Assembly: GCA_021014325.1 (NCBI GenBank) | Contig: JAJGQC010000683.1 | Location: 1 to 64,000 of the forward strand | DNA from: Plazaster borealis | Taxonomy: Eukaryota; Echinodermata; Asteroidea; Forcipulatida; Labidiasteridae | Direction of reading: 5' to 3' | Length of the DNA: 64,000 nt | In this document: positions 34,264 through 45,702 of the stretch, one piece after another | How positions within the stretch are numbered: position 1 is the stretch's first letter | Layout of the letters: each line of letters begins with the position of its first letter | Position numbers and translations under genes: made by a program | The notes under the pieces: model-generated | What the model was told of the DNA's origin: nothing | Database searches by the model: none | Seen by the model: only the letters and a program-made list of their open reading frames with translations

Positions 34264-34720
34264 GAAATGCCTGCACCCATGTACCTAGCGTGAGTGTACG
34301 TACAGAGGTATGGGCCTGCCATACCCTAAACAAGTTTCCTTAGATTCTAGCAGGAGATTAGTCGACGTTAGTGAACTCTGACATTATGCAAATAGTTAAA
34401 ACAATAAACGTAAAACAAACGATCAAAAAGTAGCAACATATATACATCTTCGGTGGAGATGACAAGGGGGTCAAAAAGGAGTTAGTTGTAGCTTACCACG
34501 TGGTACAAATCCAAAGTATTGATTTTCCGTCCCATCATTCTCCTGATGATCCTTGAGGAGACACAACAACACGGTGTCTACAGCTATCTATAAGGACACA
34601 AATTCAACAATAAACAAATCTTACATCTCAAATCATACAACAAAATAATTTTTGTTAAGTTTTCCCACTTTGATTATAAACTTAAGTCAGGCCGGTATTT
34701 GATCCTTAGACAATGAGTAG

Positions 34721-34813
34721 GAATATTCATCATGTACAAGAGCAAAACAATCATGACGTTTTACTATTTCAATCTGACTGCCGATTGTTTTGCTCTTGTA
34801 CATGATGAATATT
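34721..34813. repeat. Perfect hairpin, 31-bp arms, 31-base loop
   Basis: The arm starting AATATTCATCATGTACAAGA and ending CAAAACAATC at 34721-34751 is the exact inverse of 34783-34813. No surrounding repeat copy was seen in the window. Confidence 0.9.
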
Positions 34814-35137
34814 GGTTACACCCAACGCCAATGAGTAATAAGCACCCTATACTCAGTACAAGACATCTGCTCTGGATTGCGAGGGTTGGTGGGTTTGAAC
34901 ATTTCCTGAGTAGTATACTTGCTAATTCGGTTCCTTCACTGGGATTAACCAATGGAAACTGGCAATGAAAACCAATGAAAACTTTTACGCCCAGCGCACA
35001 ACTCTCGGCCAATGATAGGTCTTTATTGACTTCTACGAGGGCGCTTTGAGGTCTTGTGACGTCATATGCAAGGGTTCTGTATGTATTTATGTCGTCACAG
35101 TAAGGTCCTCTTCTTTAAAGGTTAACAAAAGGTTGCT

Positions 35138-35245
35138 CAATATGGGCTCAATTTCAAAAAGTGCTAAGATTGATCTTAACTGCAAATCATTTTGTTGTTG
35201 CTACTTTGACGTCTTTGAATAAATCTTAGTGTATTGTGAAGTCTG
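35138..35245 (+). mobile_element. Diverged MITE of the TTTCACAAAGAGTTAAGA family
   Basis: GGGCTCAATTTCAAAAAGTG and GCTAAGATTGATCTTAACTG on the left, and AATCTTAGTGTATTGTGAAG on the right, resemble the cleaner copy at 47330-47478. Confidence 0.5.
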
Positions 35246-36524
35246 CCTCGTTGCGCTATGCGCACATAGCTTTGCGGTTCATTTTCTGCTACTAGGCTAG
35301 GGCGACGAGATGATGTCTATGCATCAGGTTTCTGAGTTTTTGCTTTGAGTTTTGCAGTATTGAGTAGTAACTGATTTCAGAAGCGTAGATATCTGGCTGA
35401 AGTGAATTTCTTTTCACAAGAGTATCAATTAAATGCAATACTAAAAACTGGTACATTATGGGCAAATAAGGGTAAATCTTTTAACCCCGAGTTTCTAAAA
35501 CCCTTTCAAAATTAGATGATGAATCGTTAATTTTGTTTATGCTTAAAAGTAAACCCATGTTTTTAAAAATCGGCAAGGTTTGCTGTACAAGAAAAATGTA
35601 CAAATCTCTCAGTTGTGCTTGGTCTGAATAGAACAAGTGATGTAAAGACTCAACGTTTTGATCAGTGCTTTAATCACCTTCGGGGAGATATCCTAAATAT
35701 GATAACTGCATACCAATCGAATCGTTGAGTTGTCATACGCACTGGTTCTTTCCGGTCTGGTAGGAGATTCTGTCTCCCGGAAAATATGTCTCCCCATACG
35801 GCAAATTGTTTACAATTTTTTCTGATACTGCTCTCTGTTAAATCAACCTTCTTCAGCCTGGATACATAATCATCAATACAAATAGCTACAGAACAACTTT
35901 AAGAACATAAACAAGAAGAGGGAATCAGAGAGCAACTGTTTGAGTTGAACTGAAATTCCCACAATGCCATGCCACCCATAACGTCAAGTCTCGAGTGATC
36001 ATCAAATGAGAGTTGAGTTTAACCATCCCATACTCAATTTTAGTTTTCATTATTGGGAAATCTCAATTGAATGTGTGTCGCTTTCTGTGGGCGGTTTGGA
36101 AAAGAAAACACAATGGGTTGAATACTACAGTGAATTGGTTTAAGGAAGTCTGACATAGATATGCAGATGTGTGTATTGTTTAACTAAACGACTTGTTACA
36201 ACCAGTTCACACCTGCTCTAACCGGTTCAAACAGGTTTAGCAAGCTCAAAAGACTGTGCAAGTCTCAGGCGTATTTCAACTTCCGGGACCAATGTGGTCC
36301 CAAACTGTACGTACTTTTAGTTGGGTGGAATTTTGTTTCTTCAACTATTTTAGTTTAAGGTAGTTTTTGACTATGACATATGTATTACTAAATGAAAAGC
36401 AATTTAAAAGTAAAATCACTGTTGACAATTGACGAAGAAAACCCGATAATTAAAATGAACATCAGCTTTCGACTTCTTGCAACACACCAGAATTTGTGCC
36501 CATCTCCGTTCACAAAACTGATGT

Positions 36525-36818
36525 ATAGACCCATTGCACAACGCGCAGCGTACTCACAAGCGCCTATCCTAGGTGTCATTTTGGGTGTCAAAATCGTATA
36601 CAAAACAAGCACAAAAGAGAATTTTGACACCCAAAATGACGCGCCTTGTTATGAGGCACGTTCCGGGTCTAAATAAGTCAATAGATCCCCCTGCATAACG
36701 CGAAACGCTACAGATACGCTGAGGTCACGCGCATGTTTTTACGCACAGAGAACAGCTATCGTCCAATGATCTGCCTCCTTTTTGAGAGTGTGACGTCATA
36801 TGCAATAGGTCTATAAAT
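36525..36818. mobile_element. TIR element, about 290 bp, TATAGACCCATTGCA ends
   Basis: The left end TATAGACCCATTGCACAACG and right end TGCAATAGGTCTATA are inverted. Inside, ATTTTGGGTGTCAAAAT near 36577 and ATTTTGACACCCAAAAT near 36622 form a second palindrome. Confidence 0.55.
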
Positions 36819-36856
36819 GCTTGTTTTGGTTGAGCAGGACGAACTACCTTTGCACA

Positions 36857-36997
36857 GGGCGTTTAGCAGACTTGATTCAAGTCCCGTTCTCGTGCGAAAG
36901 GTCCCCAAGCATACCGCGCCAACTAGCAAACAAGCCGTACACTGCACGCTCGCCGTCAAAATGTGGTCCCGAGAATGGGACTTGACGAGGTCGTTTC
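36857..36997. mobile_element. MITE with CTTGATTCAAGTCCC ends
   Basis: The left TTGATTCAAGTCCCGTTCTC is mirrored by GAGAATGGGACTTGA on the right. A related pair is at 38897-39010 (GTCAAGTCCCTGTCCCG and GGGACTTGAGTCAAGTC). Confidence 0.5.
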
Positions 36998-38896
36998 TTA
37001 CACTGCACGTTGTTATTGGAAAATCTCCCCAAATGGGGAGATGAACAAAACCAATGGGAGCATGGAAGCGCTGCCCCGCCGGTAAAATATTCATTACACT
37101 CTGTGACATCACAGTGCAGGACATTGTAAGTGCACGCGTCTAAACGCGGTGACACTAGGGGGGTGGGCAAACTCATCAGCAGGAAAAGTGGCTGTCGGTA
37201 CCAAAGTCGTTGAATTGCCCTTCCCAAAGTTCAAATTTTGCAAACAAAACCGACCCAAATGTATGTTACAACGTATTAACTTAAATTTTGATGAACATTC
37301 AGTGCTTTCTTTTTATAATTAATTGGTTATTCAAAAACGTATTTCAATCCTAAGTAATTACCCCCACAAATAACAAATGAACGAGTCTTCTTTTTGAATG
37401 CGTTTGATTGGACAACACGTACAACGCAGCAAAATTACAGATTCATAAGTGAATACATTTAGATATCAGGTAGCCTTGATCAAGGCAATCGCATTTTCAT
37501 TCCAAAAAAGACGCCGTAAACACACTCGTATACGCTGTGCGTAAGGTGTGTATCACATTGCACGACCCACCCGTATACACTGTGCGTACACACGACGCCC
37601 GTACACACACTGTGCGCAGGTCATCCGCACTCGTACCACTCTCCGCATGCGGAGGCCGTCAGGCCGACAGCCTTGATGGGTCTGTAACTTCCGGGTTTAA
37701 TGTGTTTCTTGATATTTTCGTCCAATATTGGACGAAAATGGGGGGCTCTCGGATATGCTAGTATGCAGCTCATGAATATTTAAATCTTTCGTCAGACCTA
37801 TTGCAGACAACACAGGATGGGAAGCAAATTAATTATTCATTTTGACGTCCAATCACGAGCTTCTCTCACTATGACCTTTGTATCATGCTTGATGTATGTG
37901 ATGCGTGCGATGTGAGTAGTTACCGACTTAATGGCGTTTGTGTGTAGCATTGTCTCAGCCATTTGGACCGGTAATCGCCCAGGCTGGTCAGTCAGCTACA
38001 AGTGCTGAACCGGGCGCGGCCCCTGAATTGTTCTCATCAGACAGGGTCTTATAAGAATTCACTGCTAAACAAAAATGGACAGGATGCAGCCACACATGAT
38101 ACATGTGAAATAGATTTTAAGCTACCCTATTCTAGTGAGTGTACTTGGGAATTTGGTGTTAGGCAGCTCTTTTTTAGTATGGGGCGGCCCAAATGATATA
38201 AAAAGTGCAATGAGCTATATGCCTTCATGATGAAACAATCAACAATGGTAGTTTATTGAGGTCTTTGTTTTGTATATATTCTACCTCCAATGAATGCAAC
38301 CAACAATGATTAAATCACTGTTTAATGATGCAATATGGAGATAGGAGATGGTCATCGGGCCTTACGTCATTACAAAAAACACATCAGAAAAGCGTCCTCC
38401 TGCTGGAAAATAGTGTATGTAATGTATGTAACAAATCGATCCACGCAACCTGAATTTGTTTAATTCCTGCCATGCCCTCATTATTGTCTCGCTCAGCTGA
38501 GGAGAATACGCAACATTTACAGACTGGATATTACTATAACAAAGTATTCCCAAATTCAACCGGCGCGCCAGTGCAGTAGCCACATCTGGATACTGCATGC
38601 ATATTCATAAGAATGAGTATAAACAAGACTTCCGCCACTGACCAATGGGGTTTCGCCTTTCGCGCGCATTATAGTAATGAGTCATTGGCTTCGAGACAGA
38701 CCGTCAAGGCGTTGATTCGGTGAGACACGCATACAGCTCACACGAGCACGCGCACAGACAGACACCACGCACACAGCTCGGGCGGGTCGGTAGCTCGGGT
38801 GGGTAGCGCGGCGCAAAAAAAAAAAAAAATGAAAGCAATAAAATAAAATTGAGAAAAAAAACTCCAACGCCTTGATCAAGGCTACATATCATGCGA

Positions 38897-39010
38897 CTGC
38901 GGCATCGTCAAGTCCCTGTCCCGCGTGCGGAACAGGTTGGGGAATGCAGACCATCACAAAAAAATAGTTTTCTGGCGATGGCACGGGATTGGGACTTGAG
39001 TCAAGTCTGG
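38897..39010. mobile_element. Second copy of the ACTTGA-CAAGTCCC MITE
   Basis: Short element with inverted GTCAAGTCCCTGTCCCG and GGGATTGGGACTTGAGTC ends. The inner sequence resembles 36857-36997. Confidence 0.5.
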
Positions 39011-39063
39011 GCGTTGGGGTGTAAGCGTCCTCTTTAAACTCCACGCGTTAATTGAACGCGTAA

Positions 39064-40096
39064 ATACCATAGATATATAATAATACTTAGATCGGCCGCG
39101 CGTACATACGCGGGTTCTGACATGGGCGCCACCATAAGCCTATATCCCATGTTCATTTTCTGTGCGTTACCTCCAGCACGTGACTTTTTTTTGCCAGCAC
39201 GTGACTTTTTAGCGCGTCCATAGTGGTTTTAGGGCCGTGTTCCTTTTCTGCGCGTCACCTTATGCATGTGACATTTTACCGTGTCCACGGCGAACCAAAT
39301 TTTCTTCTACATAGGCAATAGACTGTGCAAGTCTCGCGCGTATCGGAATGAGAAAGCACATCAAACGAACATTGTTATTCTTTCTGAAATCAAATCTTTG
39401 CTTTGAATATTTGATGACAAAACCTGAACGACAAAAGTACTCATAACAACTTGTATAAATTCGTTTTAGCTTTTATAAAAAATACACAAATAAATTGTTA
39501 AATATTATGTAAATAAAAGTAAAGCTCTGGGACAAGGGTGTTTCTTTGAACTTAATTTTTTTGAAACCCCTCACTCTTGTAAATCTACGCCCGAATGTGA
39601 AACTATTAAAAACTGGTTAATACGCGGACGCACGATGGTCGAGTGGGCGTAAAATTAATGCGTGACGCTGACGAGGAAGCTGACGCATCATCGTCCAATA
39701 AAAATATGTTTTTTCGTGCGCGACCAAAACAAGGGTTTGCATAAATTTCGTGATCGGAGGTGGGCACAAATTCTTAAATTTTGAAAGTAACCGGAAGCTG
39801 AGGTCAAGTTTTATTCTCGGTTTTAATTTGTTTTTGTTGTTGATTTGATTGTACTTTTTATGTTTTGTTAATGAGTATTATATTTCCAACAACATGTATA
39901 ATTTTCATGGTCACAAACTATTTACGTTAAACTAAAGTAATTGACGAAGAAAAATCACCCCACGTAAAAGTCCATAAGGTTGGGACCATAATGGTCCCGG
40001 AAGTTCGAATACCCTGAGATTTTCGCGAGACTCGCACAGTCTATGGCGCGTATGTACGCGCGACCGATCTAGGTAGTATATTCTATATCTATGGTA
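39064..40096. mobile_element. MITE (GATCGGCCGCGCGTACATAC ends) split by a nested element
   Basis: The left end TACCATAGATATA, then TAGATCGG and CGCGCGTACATACGCG, pairs with the right end CGCGTATGTACGCGCGACCG, ATCTAGG, TATATCTATGGTA. An uninterrupted relative of about 200 bp at 45326-45535 lets the host element be aligned across the insertion at 39321-40041. Confidence 0.75.
39321..40041. mobile_element. Nested 721-bp element, TA target duplication
   Basis: The ends GACTGTGCAAGTCTCGCG and CGCGAGACTCGCACAGTC are inverted and flanked on both sides by TA (39319-39320 and 40042-40043). The 36245 region carries a related end (AGACTGTGCAAGTCTCAGG) beside CTTCCGGGACCA, which is also present just inside the right end here. 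TA duplication suggests a Tc1/mariner-type or similar mobiliser. No transposase seen. Confidence 0.75.
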
Positions 40097-40767
40097 AATA
40101 CAAGCTATTAGAAGTTGTACACTATTAGGGCGTTTATTTACCAAAAAAGGTTCCTAAAAAGCTGAGATCAAGTAAACAACCTTGTCCATGAGTAGTAATT
40201 TGTTTTCAAGAAGGGTTATCAATTGTTTGTTTAAAAAAAATAAAAGCTTAAACTGGTTTCATAAACATTGTAATGGGCTCTTTAATTGATCACACTTCTT
40301 AAAAGAACTTTTTGATTTCGTCAAAAAAAAAAAAAAAAAAGTTCTTCATTGGATATGTTTTCTCATTCTGGTACGCGCGAGACTGCAGAGTCTATAAGAT
40401 TCGTAGGTTCAGTATCATTGTACAGGTACAAGACATCCAATGGGGGACTTCCCAGACTTTTGGGAAGATAAGTGGCATTAGAGTTACCCGGTATATCCAA
40501 TATTCGCAGTAATGTGCACAAGTTGAGAACTACGTAAACAATGGCAATGTACCTGGCAAGTCTGCTGCTACCTAACGTTCCAAAGGCTCACGTCACACGT
40601 ACAAAGCATGGTATTGTTCATAAGAGTATAACATGAACAAAATGTTTGAGTCTGTTTCTAGTTAAAATGTGCACTAGACTATAAAATAAAACTGTAAGAA
40701 AAGTCAAGATGCTAACTGCATTCACTGTACAACTTCTTCCCTCTGCGTCTTTGAATAGCGCCCATAC

Positions 40768-40860
40768 CTTATACGTAGACATGAAAGCGTCGGCAATCAT
40801 GTAGGTGACAATACAGGCGACGAACATGGGTACAGCATAGAAATGGAGTTGAGGCATTGT
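40768..40860 (-). CDS. SLC44A: SLC44/CTL choline transporter-like protein, late exon
   Basis: A 31-codon exon between acceptor ATCGACAG and donor AAG|GTATGG, phase 0 at both ends. It encodes a membrane segment beginning TMPQLHFYAVPMFVACIV and ending ADAFMSTYK. It matches the last transmembrane region of choline transporter-like proteins, just before the conserved VDTLFLCF segment. The exon for that last part was not found. The frame also stays open past the donor to a stop at 40618, giving an alternative tail without family similarity; I prefer splicing. The start follows the previous exon at 42655-42783 in phase. Confidence 0.75.
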
Positions 40861-42654
40861 CTGTCGATGAGCACATGAACGTAGCAGGACGAAACGGCAG
40901 CACAGGAGCAAAACAAAAACAATACAAATAGTGGATTTGTTTATATACATTTTTACATTTTCACAAGCGGGATAGCGATAATTTAATTTTGAACAACACA
41001 AAATAAATAAGAATGAAATGAAATTATATATAAGAAACAAGATCAACAAAACAAATACAAATTTCCCGGCACAGGGTTACTGCAAGTTTCATTTTATGAT
41101 TATTTTAGCAAACTACCTGTATGCAATGATAATCACCAAATGGAAGTAATTTATCCAAGTTTCAAAACATTGATTGAATTTTGTCATCCAATCAGGTAAG
41201 GATGTAAGTTTTGTACTGTGTATACCAACGCGGTCTAATGTACAATATATGGGATGGAATCAAATACAAATTGTTTATGGCAAACACAAGTAGGTCATGT
41301 GATGGTTTGATTTGATTGCTGCATGATCTTCAATCATCCCATCAAATGACAAGCTTGGATGCCATTTAATGGTTGATATGGAATAATCAAACAGTAGAGG
41401 GTTAAATAATTAGCAAAAACTGTCTACTTTGTAATTTTGAGCTTAGATTATTACAAATTGTTGACCTTTATCAACTAAATTTTGGAAAATTTATATATAA
41501 AGCTATGAATAACACATTGCCAAAGCGCATTTGTTCACTTTTCACATTAATTTCAAACGTCCATTCATACTCTACTCGTAGTACTGCAAAGTAAAAATGT
41601 GTTCGTTTCCCACCATGCAGATAACAACATTATACCAACAAAGTCTTGTTCAACGTGGCATTATGTGTTGGATTGGTTTGAGTTACTCAATTCACAAGGA
41701 CAATTTGGGAACAAAACCTTGTTGATGCTTATTTGTAGGTTTTGACCTAAAGCGTTAACAAACTCACCTTCTTACATAAGCCTTTGTCGTGTGCTTTGTT
41801 TGTCTAGTCTATCGTATTGTACACGTTTTTGTCTTCTGTATAACATTTTATAATGTTTGTATGTCAATAGGTCAAGGCACAAAAGCCTCGGCTTCACTTT
41901 AAACTAAACGTTGTCCTACTTTAAGCTTCTTATTTGTAACTATTGAATCATTGTGAACTATTAATTTGTTCATATCTTAATTACTATATATTACTGTGAA
42001 CTACTTCTAATTTGAATCAAATTGACAAGCTTTGTTAACATGTGAAAATGTAAGGCCAGCAATAAAATAAATGTGTGGTGAACTGAAAACCTGTGCAGGG
42101 TTTGACCATAAACTTTCCACTGACTATTCAGCAGGACCGGCTTATCATCATTTAACCGGTCTCTCGCTTTTTCACTTGTCCGTAGTTCACACTTCCACTA
42201 GCCAGCTGGACCACTTCTGAGTGAGATTTGACTGGTACTCATTTTGTTCTCACTAGCCACTGGCCAGCGGACCACCGTTAAGGGAAAACGCCAATGAGAT
42301 AACTAGCCCTATTGGATGTTTTCCTGTGTTTTCGATAACTTTGTTCGGAGGTGCCGGTTCGAAACACAATTATCAAAATTGTGTTGAATTTTCAGAAATC
42401 CGATGAAAACAATATCTGATTAAAGCAGAATATAAATCTCGGAATGCGTATTTTTGTTTTACATTTGCGACCACACTTAATTCAATATAAACAGTAGAAA
42501 TGATTTAAATGCTTTGCTAACAAACTGCCAGTTTTTTGCTAACCCGGTATATAGTGTTGAGATACTTAAAGACTTCCAATCAAAATTGTGAGCAGTGTTT
42601 AAACAAAGTATATTTTTTTAGTTTGTATAAATGAGAACCATGGGACAAACTTAC

Positions 42655-42783
42655 CCCCATGATGACAAGTCCGAAGACAGCAGTAATGGCAACCACGGCC
42701 AGCTTCCCTAATAATATGAAGAAGTATGAGGCGCGGTTGATGGCAGCTACAGGTAGACCATCTATGGACTTTCTCACATGCAC
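42655..42783 (-). CDS. SLC44A: SLC44/CTL choline transporter-like protein, exon
   Basis: A 43-codon exon with acceptor ACTGCCAG and donor GGG|GTAAGT, phase 0/0. The peptide contains VRKSIDGLPVAAINRAS and YFFILLGKLAVVAITAVFG. It aligns with the CTL segment where an amphipathic stretch is followed by a transmembrane helix with the conserved FLGKL core. It joins in phase to 40768-40860 downstream. The preceding coding exon, expected to carry the NAYIMIAIYG-type segment and to end in phase 0, was not identified in the 12.7 kb upstream. Confidence 0.8.
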
Positions 42784-43465
42784 CTGGCAGTTTTAAACAA
42801 AGTGAGGTAGATTATATTTAATTGCATTTTTAATATTTGGTTATTTAAAAAACAAAACTTTAAATTGTCATTATTTAATTTTGGTTTATTAAAGAACACT
42901 CAAACATCACAGCCAGAGGCTGAATATTTGTTTAAATACAGACACTTATAACAATAGATTATTTACAAATTGCAGAAAAACATTTAATCAAACTATTGCA
43001 CGGTATAAGGAAGACCTCTATTAGAGCCTTATAACCATCCAGGGACTAAGAGGCATACCAAATCAATTGACAAAATAATTAATTTATTGCAAGTGGTACA
43101 GTTTCAAGTGATTAAGCAACCAATACAGCACAAGTAAGCAAAACTAAAACATTCTTGATGACAAATTGAGGAGGAAAGAACTGCATCAATTATAGTGTGA
43201 CAGTTACCGAGAAATACAAAGATGTATGAAATAAGGGACAGCACTATTTCTGGGTCTGCTAGTCTTACATTTTGGCTGACCCATCAAATTAGTTTTGCGA
43301 AGAACCCTGTGATTTTGAGGGATTCTAATACACAAAGGTAGTCATTGGAAGCATCCCCTTAAATAATTTGATGACACGCCTCTGGATCCTTTCCAATAAG
43401 CCATTTGCGAGCTAGATTTGAATAATGTCTGGTACATTGACTTGCTTAGTCACAAGTTACCGCTT

Positions 43466-44240
43466 AAGGCCTTGTCACACCATGGCGTATCGCCTGAACG
43501 TATGCAAACGTATGCGAAATATCGAAAATACGTTGGTGTACGTTGGTGTACGCTGATATAAGTTTGGGGTAAGTTGGGGATACGTTGTTTACGTAAAGAG
43601 CACGCTGTGATACGCTGTTAAAATTTTGAACACGTCGAGCCCGCGAAAAATTATTGAGCATGTTCACAATTTTTCGGCGTACTGAACGTGTGCTTCATAC
43701 GTTCTGCATAAGTTCCCCGTAAGTTCGTGGTACGTTAGACATACGTTGACGTACGTTGACATACGCTGACATACGTTAGAGGAACGTTACTCGTAGGTTG
43801 GTATACGTTGGTATACGTTGATGTACGTCGGAGGCATGTTGGCTGCTTGAGCGGTATTTATACGTTCTACAGCGGCATAGGTCACGTGTTCGTTGTACGC
43901 CGAGGATCACTGAGGATACGTTGAACACGGCAGACAAATGCTACGAATGCGTTAAGCATACGTTACTCATACGGTCGCATACGCTGTGATACGCTGTCAT
44001 AACTTTGTTATAAGTTAGTGGTACGCTATCAATACATTAGTCATACGCTATGTATACGTTCATTACGCTATGGATACGCTATGGATATGCTATGGATACG
44101 TCCTGTCCAACACCGATGTCGATTTTTCCGATGCAATTCGTTGGGAAGTTGGACGTTCTTGGACTTTGACAATTTTCGAACTATTTTGTGTATACGTCGG
44201 CATACCTTCAGGCGATACGCCATGGTGTGACAGGGCCTTT
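43466..44240. mobile_element. Fold-back element with CACACCATGGCG ends, 775 bp
   Basis: AAGGCCTTGTCACACCATGG followed by CGTATCGCCTGAACGTATG is mirrored on the right by TTCAGGCGATACGCCATGG and TGTGACAGGGCCTTT. TTA is at both borders. The interior is full of short imperfect TACGTTGGTATACGTTG units that pair across the element. It lies in an intron of the SLC44 gene. Related copies: 34090-34263 and 61348 onward. Confidence 0.8.
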
Positions 44241-44241
44241 A

Positions 44242-44455
44242 CATTTGAATTCCTCAGACTACAGAACATGTCACATGATTCGGGGCAAGCTTTTGCAAAG
44301 CAACCTCCAGATGACCAGTCCCTGGTACCATTGTGCCATACACATCCATTCAGAATTGTAATGGGTGTTCACCGTCTCTTACGTAACTACACAAAAGCTC
44401 GACCCGAATCATGTGATATAGCAACTGTCTCTATAGTCTGAGGAATTCAAACTTA
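44242..44455. mobile_element. Palindromic MITE, about 210 bp
   Basis: TTTGAATTCCTCAGACTACA and CACATGATTCGGGGC on the left pair with GACCCGAATCATGTG and AGTCTGAGGAATTCAAAC on the right. It abuts the fold-back element end. Confidence 0.75.
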
Positions 44456-44559
44456 AGTGGTAACTTGTTATCAAGCACGTCATTGTACATGACAACATTC
44501 AGGTCTAACACACACATGGCTTATTGTTGCACATGTTGTTGAGCTAGTGCAATATTCCA

Positions 44560-44940
44560 AAGTGGTGCTGCATATATTTAAGGATTGGTTGCAGGTATCC
44601 TTTATAGATGGTTTGAGGTCATCTATCTGGTAAGTAATGACCTTTCAAAACACGGATCATATCAATTCGACCGATAGCTTGTTAAAGTGGTGCTGCATAT
44701 ATTATTTTAAGATTGGTTGCAGGTATCCTTTATAGATGGTTTGAGGTAATCTACTGGTAAGTAACGACCTTTCAAAACACGGATCATATCAATTCGACCG
44801 ATAGCTTGTTAAAGTGGTGCTGCATATATTATTTTAAGATTGGTTGCAGTTATCCTTTATAGCTGGTTTGAGGCCATCTACTGGTAAGTAATGACCTTTC
44901 AAAACACGGATCATATCAATTCGACCATTAGCTTGTTGGA
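44560..44940 (+). repeat. About 126-bp tandem repeat, 3 copies
   Basis: AAAGTGGTGCTGCATATATT starts copies near 44560, 44685 and 44811. Each contains GATTGGTTGCAGGTATCC and ACACGGATCATATCAATTCG. Copies 2 and 3 are very alike, so the array expanded recently. Confidence 0.9.
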
Positions 44941-45275
44941 GTATACTGTTGATATTTTGGGGATTAAGCTTCATGCTGTTAGTAGCTGACTATTGCAAAA
45001 GGGACTGTTGAATTTGTGATTGGTCCTGTGAGGTGCGGCATTCCATTAAGTTCAAATCGTGCACATACTTCCAGCAGGAGCTTGAGTTGTCAATATTTTG
45101 ACAAGCATCATTAATGACTGCTGAGAAAACAACAAGCCCAAGCCGCAAAGCGGAGTACCTTGTGGTACTCAAGCATGCATCCAGTTGGATAAAGCTCCCT
45201 TATAGATGACACACTGTTGACGATTAGTTAGAGAGTTTGCTATCCATTGAACAGGGCACAGTTCAACACTTGAAT
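44940..45275 (-). pseudogene. LINE reverse transcriptase fragment
   Basis: On the minus strand, in several frames: CPVQWIANSLTNRQQCV, KGALSNWMHA, then VPQGTPLCGLGLL (RT motif B region) and WKYVHDLNLMECRTS, where the family has a Y-x-DD catalytic box. Order and spacing match a non-LTR reverse transcriptase palm. The first catalytic Asp reads His here and there are stops, so it is dead. It lies in an SLC44 intron. Confidence 0.7.
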
Positions 45276-45325
45276 TAATCAATTTGGATCAGGCTTCGTT
45301 GTGGAGGATTACCGTGTACTGAAAT

Positions 45326-45535
45326 ATAAAGAATATAATACTAAAATCGGTCGCGTGTACAAACGCACGTTCTGACATAGGGGCAGCCATTGGCATATCT
45401 CCCATGTTCATTTTATGTGCGTTACCGCCAGCACGTGGCTTTTTAGCGCGTCCATGAAGAACCAGGAATTTTTGTGTACGGCTGATGGCGCGTATTTACG
45501 CGCGGCCAGTCTAGGTATTGTATTATGTATTTATG
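45326..45535. mobile_element. Uninterrupted copy of the MITE split at 39064-40096
   Basis: ATAATACTAAAATCGGTCGC and CGTGTACAAACGCACGTTC on the left, GGCGCGTATTTACGCGCGGC and CAGTCTAGGTATTG on the right. The shared interior contains GCGTTACCGCCAGCACGTG. Confidence 0.7.
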
Positions 45536-45538
45536 CAC

Positions 45539-45702
45539 AAAGGACGCCTGACGGGTATGAAACAACGCAGACCCCCAACCCAAGGGTACCCCTAAAGTTA
45601 CTGCACGCTCGCACTTTGACTGCGACATAACAAAGGGCGCCTGACCGGTTTGAAACGACAGATACCCCAAACCTATGGGTACTCCGAAATTTACCCCAAT
45701 AC
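45539..45702 (+). repeat. Two-copy tandem duplication (about 93 bp apart)
   Basis: CAAAGGACGCCTGACGGGTA with GGGTACCCCTAAAGTT, and CAAAGGGCGCCTGACCGGTT with GGGTACTCCGAAATTT, are diverged copies of one unit. Confidence 0.6.

Noticed and set aside
34732..34968. 78-codon open frame across the perfect hairpin
   Set aside because: It runs through the inverted repeat and has no recognisable domain.
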